DNA of 64,000 bases from an uncultured bacterium (GTDB lineage Bacteria > Planctomycetota > UBA1135 > GCA-002686595). Positions 52,839 through 60,474 of the stretch are shown one piece after another (positions within the stretch are counted from its first letter, which is position 1; every line of letters starts with the position of its first letter). Under the pieces are notes generated by a model. The model was not told the DNA's origin, did not search any database, and worked only from the letters and a program-made list of their open reading frames with translations. The position numbers and the translations under genes are program-made. The DNA is taken from positions 1 through 64,000 of the forward strand of contig CALLKX010000014.1 in assembly GCA_938083085.1 (NCBI GenBank), written 5' to 3'.

Positions 52839-54004
52839 TCGCCGGAACCTAACATCCGCGCATAGACGTCTTCGAGACGATCCGCGAGTGCGTGGGCAGA
52901 GTGTCGAGACCGCACCCGCTCGCGCGCCGCCCGCCCCATCTCGATTCGCCGGCCTTCATCGCCAACGAGGCTGGCCAACGCGGCGGACAATCCCGCCCGG
53001 TCCACGCCAAACAGGCCCGTGACCCCGTTCTGGACGAGCTCGGGGACGCCCCCCACCGCGGTTGAAACCACCGGCCGGGCCGCCGCCCCCGCCTCGATCA
53101 TCGCCACGGGCAGGCCCTCGGCGAACGAGGTGGAGAGCAGCACGTCCAGGGCCTCATGCACCGGACCGATCTCTTGGACCGCGCCCAGCAGGTGAACCCG
53201 CGCCCTGACGTCCTCGGGCAGCAGGCGCTGCCGCGCCAGGACCCGAGCCCGCTCGTCCCCGTCGCCGACCACGAGCAGGTGGGCCTCCGGGAACTCAGCG
53301 GCGACGTCCTCGAACACATCCAGGGCCATGACCGTCCGCTTGACGGGGGCTAGCCGGCCCATCACCCCGATGGCGACGTCGTCTGGGTGCAGGCTGAGCT
53401 GATCCCGCAGGGCGCCGCCGCGGCGCTCGGGGAGGTCCAGCAGCCGCTCCATCCGGATCCCAGGGCCCACGATCTCCACGTCCTCCGCACCCGCGATCCC
53501 AAGGCGGACGAGATCCGCCCCGGTGGCCTGGGAGACCGCGAGGATCTGGTGGGTTTGCCGGGCGAGCCTCGACTCCACCCGACGGAGCACGCGGGAGACC
53601 GGCTCGGGGAAGTAGCCCTCCAGCACATGCCCGTGGAAGGTGTGGACCCGCCGAGCCCCCGGGACCGCGCGACGGGCCGCACGGCGGCCCAGCGCACCAG
53701 CCTTCGCGGCATGGGTGTGGACAATGTCCGGGCGGAACGCCGCGAGCTCACGGCGCAGGTGCGCCCCCGCCCTCAGGTCGCCCCCGGTGAGCAGCGCCGA
53801 AAGCCCGCGCCTGAGGCCAGGTATCGAAACGACGTCCACGCCGAGCTCCGCCAGCTCCCGTTCGAGGTGGCCTTCACCCGGCTCCGGTGTGCCTGCGAAG
53901 ACCCGCACCCGGTGACCGCGCTCGGCGAGGAGCGGATCCGAGGCCAGAACCTGGCGGGCCGGTCCGCCGAGGTTCAGCCGGGTCAGGACGCGGGCGATAC
54001 GCAA
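52835..54004 (-). CDS. Glycosyltransferase family 4 (TTG start)
   Basis: 389 aa. The open frame continues upstream only inside the epimerase gene, so I chose TTG at 54004 (LRIARVLTRLNLGGPARQV), which overlaps the epimerase end by 22 nt and gives a full GT4 N-terminus with its glycine-rich loop. Further segments are HTFHGHVLEGYFPEPVSR, donor domain VMGRLAPVKRTVMALDVF and SFAEGLPVAMIEAGAAARPVV (EX7E), then STAVGGVPELVQNGVTGLF. Enzymes with this N-terminus are common at early steps of O-antigen-type assembly, but the sugar cannot be stated. Confidence 0.9.
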   Translation of the reverse strand: MRIARVLTRLNLGGPARQVLASDPLLAERGHRVRVFAGTPEPGEGHLERELAELGVDVVSIPGLRRGLSALLTGGDLRAGAHLRRELAAFRPDIVHTHAAKAGALGRRAARRAVPGARRVHTFHGHVLEGYFPEPVSRVLRRVESRLARQTHQILAVSQATGADLVRLGIAGAEDVEIVGPGIRMERLLDLPERRGGALRDQLSLHPDDVAIGVMGRLAPVKRTVMALDVFEDVAAEFPEAHLLVVGDGDERARVLARQRLLPEDVRARVHLLGAVQEIGPVHEALDVLLSTSFAEGLPVAMIEAGAAARPVVSTAVGGVPELVQNGVTGLFGVDRAGLSAALASLVGDEGRRIEMGRAARERVRSRHSAHALADRLEDVYARMLGSGE

Positions 54005-55056
54005 AGCGGCTCGCCAGCGAGCACGGCGCCCGGCGCGGTGTGCCGCGCGAAGGTGTCCTCCACGATGTCCCTCAGAGACCACGGATCCCGGCCAAGCCCA
54101 AGCCCCCGTAGCCGCGTGAGGTCGGGCACTCGATGGAGCACCTCGTCGAAGCGCGGTGAGATCGTGACCCGCGGGTCGACGTGCTCCAGGGGGCTCGGCG
54201 CGAGCCCGCGGCGGGACGCCGCGAGGGCGACCTCCTGGGCGAGCTCGAGCACGGTCGCGCGCGCCATGCCTCCGAGGTTCAGCGGGCCCTCGACGTCCGC
54301 AAGGCAGGCGGCGCGGGAGCCGTCGCCGAACAGCTGGGGCAGCGCCAGCGCTGCGATGTCGTGGGCCACCGCCTCAACGTGCGCGAACGTGCGGACCGAG
54401 CCGCCGCCGCCGTGAATAGTCAGCGGGGCGCTGGCTCGAGCAGCCTCCACGAAACGGGGGAGCACCATCCCGCTCGATCCGTCCTGGCCCGGCCCGACGA
54501 CGTTGAAGAAACGCAGGTGAACGGGGCGCGGCCCGTCGACCCCGAGGGCCTCGTCGAAGGCCTCCTCGCAGGCAAGCTTGGAGGCCGCGTACCGCCAGCG
54601 ACCGCTCGCGATGCGTGGGCGCAGGCTGCTCGCCTCGGACAGGGGCGCTGCCGACTCGGCGTAGACCTCCGAGGTCGAGGCGGCCAGCACCCGCGGCCGC
54701 GCGCCGCCGTAGGAGTGTCCAGCGATCGCGCCCGCCACCGCCGCGCCGAGCTGGACGTTCTCGCGCTCGCAGAGCTCGGGGTCTGAGAGGACCGTCCGGA
54801 CTCCGACGCGGCCCGCGAGGTGGATGACGACATCCGGACCAGACGACAGGAGGCGACTCAAGAGCGCCGGATCCGAGGCGTCTCCCTGGACCACCTCGAG
54901 GAGGTCGCCCGGGAGCCCTTCGAGGCGCGCGAGGTCGCCCGCCGAGAGGTCGTCCACCGCGATCACCCTGGCCCCTACGCCCAGCAATTCGCGGGTGACG
55001 GCGGCGCCGATGAAGCCGGCGGCGCCGGTGACGAGTGCGGTCTGGGGCATGTTCAT
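53983..55056 (-). CDS. NAD-dependent sugar epimerase/dehydratase (extended SDR), first gene of the glycan operon
   Basis: 357 aa from the ATG at 55056 (MNMPQTALVTGAAGFIGAAV). Rossmann GxxGxxG in TGAAGFIG, DDLSAGDLARL, VIHLAGRVGVRTVLSDPE, catalytic Ser in AASTSEVYAES, and YxxxK in YAASK. Then FFNVVGPGQDG and a C-terminal substrate domain. This is the GalE/RmlB-type of nucleotide-sugar modifying enzymes, which supply an activated sugar for the glycosyltransferases that follow. The frame extends upstream, but without similarity and over the control region shared with the divergent sulfatase-like gene. It is probably the leading gene of the operon. Confidence 0.9.
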   Translation of the reverse strand: MNMPQTALVTGAAGFIGAAVTRELLGVGARVIAVDDLSAGDLARLEGLPGDLLEVVQGDASDPALLSRLLSSGPDVVIHLAGRVGVRTVLSDPELCERENVQLGAAVAGAIAGHSYGGARPRVLAASTSEVYAESAAPLSEASSLRPRIASGRWRYAASKLACEEAFDEALGVDGPRPVHLRFFNVVGPGQDGSSGMVLPRFVEAARASAPLTIHGGGGSVRTFAHVEAVAHDIAALALPQLFGDGSRAACLADVEGPLNLGGMARATVLELAQEVALAASRRGLAPSPLEHVDPRVTISPRFDEVLHRVPDLTRLRGLGLGRDPWSLRDIVEDTFARHTAPGAVLAGEPLCVSPAS

Positions 55057-55225
55057 CGTGGGTAGGACGCGCGGCTCGGCCGCATCTTCCATCCATCCGC
55101 GGAGTCTAGCCCGTCCGTGGCCCCCGCCCACAACGCCTCCGCTCCAGATCTGTAGAGAGGTGCTGGACGACTTCCGCTCAGACGAGGCTCGGCCCCGGAC
55201 CCCCGAGACCAGTAGCCTTGGTCCC

Positions 55226-57202
55226 ATGGCCCTCATGACTCTCTTGCCCCCGCCCCAGGGCGCCTCCGTCCTGTTCCTGGCCCTCGTCTGCGCCATCGGC
55301 CCTGGCTGCTCCGGCGACACCGAGGACTCCTCTCTGGAGGACGTGAGGCCCGCAGCGCTCATGTTAAGGGCGCTCGGGGATACGCCCGGCCAGCCCGCTG
55401 CCCCCGACCAACCGGACGTCGAGTCGCCCGATTGGCTCGCCGCTGCCCTCACGCATCCGACGCCGTCGGATGCCCCGGCCCCGTACACCCTGCTCCTCGA
55501 GAGCAGCCGCGATCGGCGACCCGCGGTCCGGCTCCCCCGCGGGAGCCGCGCCGTGCTCACAACCTCCGATGGCCAGCCCCTCAAAGCCGACGCCGCATGG
55601 GTGGCGTTCGACGCCTGCCTCGTGAGCGCCGAGCCAGGGGCCACCGAGGACCTCTGGGTCAACGGCTTGGGCCAGGTGGTGACCGGCCGCTGGCGGACCA
55701 TCATCCAGCAAGTCTCTCAGGGGCACGGGGCCATAGAGTTCGAGCGGCGCACCGACGGGCCGGCGAATTCGGCCCTGCTCGTCTCCACCCCCCGGCTCCT
55801 GGACATGGAGGCGGAGCACCCCACCGTCATCCTCATCACCTCCGACACGCACCGGGCGGATCACGTGTCGACGATCAACCCAGGCTCCCCGGTGTCGACC
55901 CCGCACATCGACAAGCTGGGCAGCGAGGGCGCGGTGTTCACCAACTGCTTCTCGTCGATCAACAACACCAACCCCTCGCACGTGACGCTGCTCACCGGCG
56001 TGCACCCGAGGGACACGAAGATCATCAACAATCACACCCGGCTGCACGTCTCGGCCGAGACTCTCGCGGAGCAATTCCGCGAGGCGGGCTACCAGACCCA
56101 TGCGGCCCTGAGCGCCTTCCACCTCTTCGACGACGTCTCGGGCCTGGGCCAGGGCTTCGATCGTATGAGCGCTCCGCTGCGGGGCGCGGTGGACGGGCGA
56201 GGCACCCTCGCCCGCGCAGGAGAGTGGATAGACGAGGCCAAGGGCGCCCCCTTGTTTCTCTGGGTCCACCTCTTCGACGCCCATACGCCCTACAAGCTGC
56301 CGGACGAGCAGATGCAGGAGCTGCTGGACGGTCGACCCGATCCGTACCGAGACGACGTCGACCTCGGGCTCGCCCCGCGGCCGCTCCCCAGCTGGCTGGC
56401 CAAGTCGGAGCTCAGGGATCCGGAGTTCGTGACGGCGCTCTACGCGGGAGAGGTCCGCTACCTCGACGGCCTCCTCGGTGACTTCCTCGCGAGGCGGGGG
56501 GTCGACTCGGCCTCCATTGCCTTCACCGCGGACCACGGCGAGGCCCTCGGCGAGCGTGGGATATGGTGGGATCACTTCGGGCTCGTAGACCCCACCATCC
56601 ACGTGCCGCTCGTGCTCCGGGGCCCCGGCGTCGAGCCCGGCTCGCGGAGCGCGGCTCCGGTCCGGCAGATGGACGTCGGGCGCACGCTCCTCAACATGTC
56701 AGGACTCAATGACGCGCCCTTCCCGGGCCGTGATGTGCGCGAGGCCCTGAGCGACGAACCCGCCCCCGAGCCGCGCTTCGCTCTCTCCGCCCAGGGCATC
56801 TCTGCCAGCGTCGAGCTGGAGGGCTGGCTGCTCGAGCTCTACCTGCATGATGTGTCCGGAAGCGACTCCTCCCCCGATCGCAGGCTCGGAGAGGTGACGC
56901 TCTTCAACCTGGCCACCGACCCGCGCTGCGCGAACGATCAGCTCCTCGACGAGTTCCCGCGCGCCCAGCGCATGCGGTCCGCCCTCATCCAGTGGCTGGA
57001 GGCGGCGCGCTCCACCGGAATGACCTACGAGAACCAAGAGGTGAACCCGGCCGTGCAAGCGAAGCTCGCGGAACTCGGCTACACCGGGGGCCTCGAGTCC
57101 ATCTACCGATGGTGGACCCCAGAGCGCCGTGACGCCGGCTGGCTGGAGAATCCCTGGCACCTCGCCTTCGAGGGCGCTGGGACGCCCGCGCTGCTCCGAT
57201 AG
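55226..57202 (+). CDS. Exported sulfatase-fold protein with threonine at the nucleophile site
   Basis: 658 aa from the ATG at 55226. An N-terminal hydrophobic signal (SVLFLALVCAIGPGC) may be a lipoprotein signal with a weak lipobox. After about 180 residues of unassigned beta-rich sequence comes the sulfatase fold: VILITSDTHRADHVS (metal Asp), INNTNPSHVTLLTG, WVHLFDAHTPYKLP, IAFTADHGEALGERG and IHVPLVLRGPG. The nucleophile motif is T-N-P-S-H instead of C/S-x-P-x-R, so no formylglycine is expected. This variant is frequent in exported sulfatase-like proteins of Planctomycetota. The activity could be sulfatase-independent, for example phosphodiesterase; this is not certain. It faces the glycan operon across 169 bp. 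Confidence 0.85.
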   Translation: MALMTLLPPPQGASVLFLALVCAIGPGCSGDTEDSSLEDVRPAALMLRALGDTPGQPAAPDQPDVESPDWLAAALTHPTPSDAPAPYTLLLESSRDRRPAVRLPRGSRAVLTTSDGQPLKADAAWVAFDACLVSAEPGATEDLWVNGLGQVVTGRWRTIIQQVSQGHGAIEFERRTDGPANSALLVSTPRLLDMEAEHPTVILITSDTHRADHVSTINPGSPVSTPHIDKLGSEGAVFTNCFSSINNTNPSHVTLLTGVHPRDTKIINNHTRLHVSAETLAEQFREAGYQTHAALSAFHLFDDVSGLGQGFDRMSAPLRGAVDGRGTLARAGEWIDEAKGAPLFLWVHLFDAHTPYKLPDEQMQELLDGRPDPYRDDVDLGLAPRPLPSWLAKSELRDPEFVTALYAGEVRYLDGLLGDFLARRGVDSASIAFTADHGEALGERGIWWDHFGLVDPTIHVPLVLRGPGVEPGSRSAAPVRQMDVGRTLLNMSGLNDAPFPGRDVREALSDEPAPEPRFALSAQGISASVELEGWLLELYLHDVSGSDSSPDRRLGEVTLFNLATDPRCANDQLLDEFPRAQRMRSALIQWLEAARSTGMTYENQEVNPAVQAKLAELGYTGGLESIYRWWTPERRDAGWLENPWHLAFEGAGTPALLR

Positions 57203-57206
57203 GAGC

Positions 57207-57635
57207 TCAGAAGAGCGTCAGGTGATAGATGACCAGCGCCGTATAGGCGACGGTCGAGACCCAGAGCCCGATCCGCGCCAAGCTGAAGTTCTTGTGCACG
57301 GTCAGCACCAGCAGCGCGGCGCTGATGACCAGCGCCTTCAGGAAGACGAAGCCAAAGCGGCCCGTCTTGAGCATCGCCGCCGCCACCGGGTTGACCTCGA
57401 CCCCGCCGGACTGGAGGTGCACGATCGTGAAGAAGCTGTCCCCCACGTTCATGGCGGCGACCCACAGGATCCAGAGGAAGACCCAGGCCGAGTAAGAGTC
57501 CACGAAGGACCCCTCTCGCTCTCCGACGCGCTGGGCCCGTTGGCGACGCCCGCCCGCCATCGAGTACATGGAGAGGCGGGGCGTCGGCTGAGTTCGCCGG
57601 TCGGTCCGCGTCTCAACGAAGGTTCGATCCGCCAT
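57207..57635 (-). CDS. DUF5658-type membrane protein
   Basis: 142 aa from the ATG at 57635 (MADRTFVETRTDRRTQPTPR). The N-terminal RTDRR-PTPRLSMYSMAGGRRQ, then VDSYS, are characteristic of the family, followed by four membrane helices: FLWILWVAAMNVGDSFFTIV, GGVEVNPVAAAMLKTGRFGF (conserved GGxExNP), FLKALVISAALLVLTV and LWVSTVAYTALVIYHL. The ATG at 57680 is an alternative. It ends 4 nt from the convergent sulfatase-like gene. Function unknown. It lies 110 bp after truD on the same strand. Confidence 0.8.
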   Translation of the reverse strand: MADRTFVETRTDRRTQPTPRLSMYSMAGGRRQRAQRVGEREGSFVDSYSAWVFLWILWVAAMNVGDSFFTIVHLQSGGVEVNPVAAAMLKTGRFGFVFLKALVISAALLVLTVHKNFSLARIGLWVSTVAYTALVIYHLTLF

Positions 57636-57745
57636 GGGAGGGTCGAACGGGTTCGAGTGAGTGAATGAGGAGGTCGCGCCCATCAGCCCATAGATCGGCC
57701 CAACAAGGGCCTGGACAGCAGATGGACCGCGGCGCTTCCCGTCCC

Positions 57746-58981
57746 TTACCTCGGATCGAGACACGCGGCCCTGAGTTCATCCAGGACGACCGTCGCATAG
57801 GCCCCCGACGGGAGGCCGAAACGGAGCAGCACGTCGCGGCGGTCCACCGGTGCTTCAGCATCACCGGCCCCGTCGTCCACACCGTCGTCCACACCGTCAA
57901 GTACAGGCTCGGATACGGGCACGCGCAGCTCCCGGCGGCTCCCCCGCGGTGAGAGCCCGCCCGGCCGCTCTGGATGATCCGGGCTCAGCCCCTCGGCCTC
58001 GAACGCCGCCCGCTCGATCTCCCCTGGCCCTCCTTCGGCGAGGCGGAGGCCCGGCGCCCACATCGGGCCCGAGGGCATGGCGCCCGCTGGCGCAGGCCGC
58101 TCCGGTGACACGTACCCGTGCCGCCCGTCCTCGCGCAGGACCAGGTCACCCTCGAGAGCCTGGGCCGAAGTCCCCTCCCGGATCCTTCGCGCCAACACGT
58201 CGTTGAAGACCTTGGCCTGCAGGATCGCGAGGTGAAACGACCGCGAGACCCGAGGGACCGCCGCGAGCAGCTCCTCGACATCCTCCGTTCGCCGCCGGGC
58301 CAGCTGCTTGGCCACCGGGACGAGATCGAGGGGGAGGTCCGGGCACAGCTCAACGGCGCGCCGGCGCTCGCCGCTCGTCCCGGATACGGCCCGACGGAGC
58401 AGTTCCAGCGCGGGCTGGACCTGCTCTGGCCGCCCGGCGCGCCCAAGGGCTTCCAGGTAGCCCTCGGCAGGCCCGAAGACGAGAAGGCGTGCGATCTCAA
58501 GCCCGGCGCCATCGGGGCCGAAGCGCTGTTCGCCGTACAGGTTCGCGACGCCCTCGGCTGCCATCCTCTCCAGGCCCGCCGCGAGGCGCGGGACGCAGCC
58601 TGGCGCGACGCCCCGTAGCACCAACTCGAAGCGGTTCCCACGGAGCTCGCCCAGCCGAAGCTTCCGCTGGTGGCGGCGAGGAGCGCTGATGAGCAGGCCG
58701 TCCAGCTCAAGCCCCATGAGCTCGCCGGGCTCCACGTGCTCCACGGACATTCGCTGGCGAGTGATGGCGACCGCGTCCTTGCGGCCGGCGAAGCTAACGT
58801 CAGTCCCCCGCCGACCCAGCGCCTTTGCGATGCGGCGCGCGGCGGCGGGCGTCGACAGGTCCCGCTTCTCCACCGTGAACCAGATGTGCGTCCCGTCCGC
58901 ACGCTCCGCCTCAGGCTCCGCCACGAGCTCCTCGACGATGAAGTCCTCGGGCCGCTCGCGGTATCGGAAGGGCTCCTCCAC
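57746..58981 (-). CDS. truD: tRNA pseudouridine(13) synthase TruD
   Basis: 411 aa. Converts U13 of tRNA-Glu (and others) to pseudouridine. Signature segments are PEDFIVEELVAEPEAERADG, HIWFTVEKRDLSTPAAARRI, SFAGRKDAVAITRQRMSV (with catalytic Asp in KDA, the family's G-KD--A-T-Q motif) and GNRFELVLRG. The C-terminal half includes the TRUD insertion domain and YGEQRFGPDG. The last 50 residues contain a low-complexity stretch (DGVDDGVDDGAGDAE) encoded by a 12-bp duplication. It lies 29 bp after the DUF1501 gene. Confidence 0.95.
   Translation of the reverse strand: MEEPFRYRERPEDFIVEELVAEPEAERADGTHIWFTVEKRDLSTPAAARRIAKALGRRGTDVSFAGRKDAVAITRQRMSVEHVEPGELMGLELDGLLISAPRRHQRKLRLGELRGNRFELVLRGVAPGCVPRLAAGLERMAAEGVANLYGEQRFGPDGAGLEIARLLVFGPAEGYLEALGRAGRPEQVQPALELLRRAVSGTSGERRRAVELCPDLPLDLVPVAKQLARRRTEDVEELLAAVPRVSRSFHLAILQAKVFNDVLARRIREGTSAQALEGDLVLREDGRHGYVSPERPAPAGAMPSGPMWAPGLRLAEGGPGEIERAAFEAEGLSPDHPERPGGLSPRGSRRELRVPVSEPVLDGVDDGVDDGAGDAEAPVDRRDVLLRFGLPSGAYATVVLDELRAACLDPR
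57871..57894. repeat. 12-bp duplication inside truD
   Basis: CGTCGTCCACAC occurs twice in tandem, with a third partial copy (CGTC), near the 3' end of truD. It encodes the repeated V-D-D-G of its C-terminus. Confidence 0.8.
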
Positions 58982-59010
58982 GCGGGCGCCGTCCGGGCTC
59001 GACTCGGCGC

Positions 59011-60471
59011 TCAGGCGAGCACCCCTCGAGCCACCCTGGGGCCATCCGCCGGGCCGATGAGCCGCTGGTCCAGCCCCTGGAACGGGAAGCGCATGCGCTC
59101 GGCGTCGAACCCGAGCAGGTGCAGCACCGTCGCCTGCAGGTCACGCACGGACACTCCGTCCTCGTGCACGGCAGCGCCGAGATCGTCCGTGGAGCCGTGG
59201 ACGTGTCCCGCACGCACGCCGCCGCCCGCCATCCAGATGGAGAACGCGTCCGGCTGGTGGTCGCGGCCGAGGAACTTCGAGCCGCCGCGCGCCTCGAGCA
59301 TGGGCGTCCGCCCGAACTCGCCCCCCCAGATCACGAGGGTGTCCTCGAGCAGGCCCGTGCGCTTGAGGTCCGCCATGAGCGCAGCGATGGGCTGGTCCAC
59401 GTCCTTGCACTTGGCGGGGAACTGGGTGACGAGATCGTCACCGGAACCGGTCCCGTGGATGTCCCAACCCCAGTCGAAGAGCTGGACGAAGCGGACCCCG
59501 GCGGTCAGCAGATTGCGCGCCAGGAGGCAGTTGCTCGCGAACGACCCGTCCCCCGGCTTCGCGCCGTACCGCGTGAGGGTGGCCTCGCTCTCCCGCGAGA
59601 GGTCGGTCACCTCGGGGACCTCCATCTGCATGCGGTAGGCCAGCTCGTACTGCGCCACCCGCGCCATGGTCTCATCGTCCCCGTGCCGCTCGTGGTCCAG
59701 CTCGTTCAGCCGTCGGAGCGCATCAAGCATGCGGCGGCGCGAGGAGCGGGCGAGGCCCTTGGGGTCGCTCACGTAGAGCACGGGGTCCCCCTTCGAGCGG
59801 AGCCGCACGCCCTGGTACTCCGAGGGCAGGAAGCCGCTGGACCACAGCGCCTTGCCCCCGGTGGGATCGCTCCCACCAGAGCCCAGCACCACGAAGCCGG
59901 GGAGGTTCTGGTTCATGGAGCCCAGCCCCCAGGTCGTCCAGGCCCCCATGGATGGCTTGCCCGTGACCGCGTTCCCCGTGTGCATCAGCAGGTCCGCCGG
60001 GGCGTGGTTGAACTGGTCCGTGTACATCGAGCGCACGACGCAGACGTCCGCCGCGTACTCCCGGAACCCGGGGAGGAGGGTGGAGACCTCGATCCCAAGG
60101 GGATCCACCGGGGCCGTGGGGTGGGGAGACGCGAGCAGCTTGGGGTGGCCCTTGATGAAGGCCAGCCGCTTCCCCTCGAAGAGCGCCTCGGGGCACGGGG
60201 TCCCGTCGAGCGCCTGCAGCTTGGGCTTGAAGTCGAAGGTGTCGTGCTGGGGCGGCGCCCCCGACATGGAGAGGTACAGCACCCGCTTGGCCTTCGCCGG
60301 GAGCGGCGGCGACTTGGGGGCGAGGGGTGAGTCCTTCGCAACGGACGCCGGCTCCTGCCCCGCCGCCGCGGTGCCGTCCAGCGCGCCGAGAGCGATGGCG
60401 CCGAGCCCGACGCCCCGCTGAAGGAACGTGCGCCGCGTCGAGGTGAGGAGGTCTTCGGGGAGAGGGTCCAT
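59011..60471 (-). CDS. DUF1501 protein with Tat signal
   Basis: 486 aa. The start ATG is followed by TSTRRTFLQRGVGLGAIALG, a twin-arginine export signal. The body is the DUF1501 family, a sulfatase/phosphatase-like fold abundant in Planctomycetota: VLYLSMSGAPPQHDTFDFKP, YTDQFNHAPADLLMHTG, MGAWTTWGLGSMNQNLPGF, LFDWGWDIHG, TLVIWGGEFGRTPMLEARGG, RDHQPDAFSIWMAGGGVR. The gene begins 3 nt after the PSCyt1/DUF1553 gene, the classic pair of this phylum. The biochemical role of DUF1501 is not established. Confidence 0.95.
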   Translation of the reverse strand: MDPLPEDLLTSTRRTFLQRGVGLGAIALGALDGTAAAGQEPASVAKDSPLAPKSPPLPAKAKRVLYLSMSGAPPQHDTFDFKPKLQALDGTPCPEALFEGKRLAFIKGHPKLLASPHPTAPVDPLGIEVSTLLPGFREYAADVCVVRSMYTDQFNHAPADLLMHTGNAVTGKPSMGAWTTWGLGSMNQNLPGFVVLGSGGSDPTGGKALWSSGFLPSEYQGVRLRSKGDPVLYVSDPKGLARSSRRRMLDALRRLNELDHERHGDDETMARVAQYELAYRMQMEVPEVTDLSRESEATLTRYGAKPGDGSFASNCLLARNLLTAGVRFVQLFDWGWDIHGTGSGDDLVTQFPAKCKDVDQPIAALMADLKRTGLLEDTLVIWGGEFGRTPMLEARGGSKFLGRDHQPDAFSIWMAGGGVRAGHVHGSTDDLGAAVHEDGVSVRDLQATVLHLLGFDAERMRFPFQGLDQRLIGPADGPRVARGVLA

Positions 60472-60474
60472 CGT

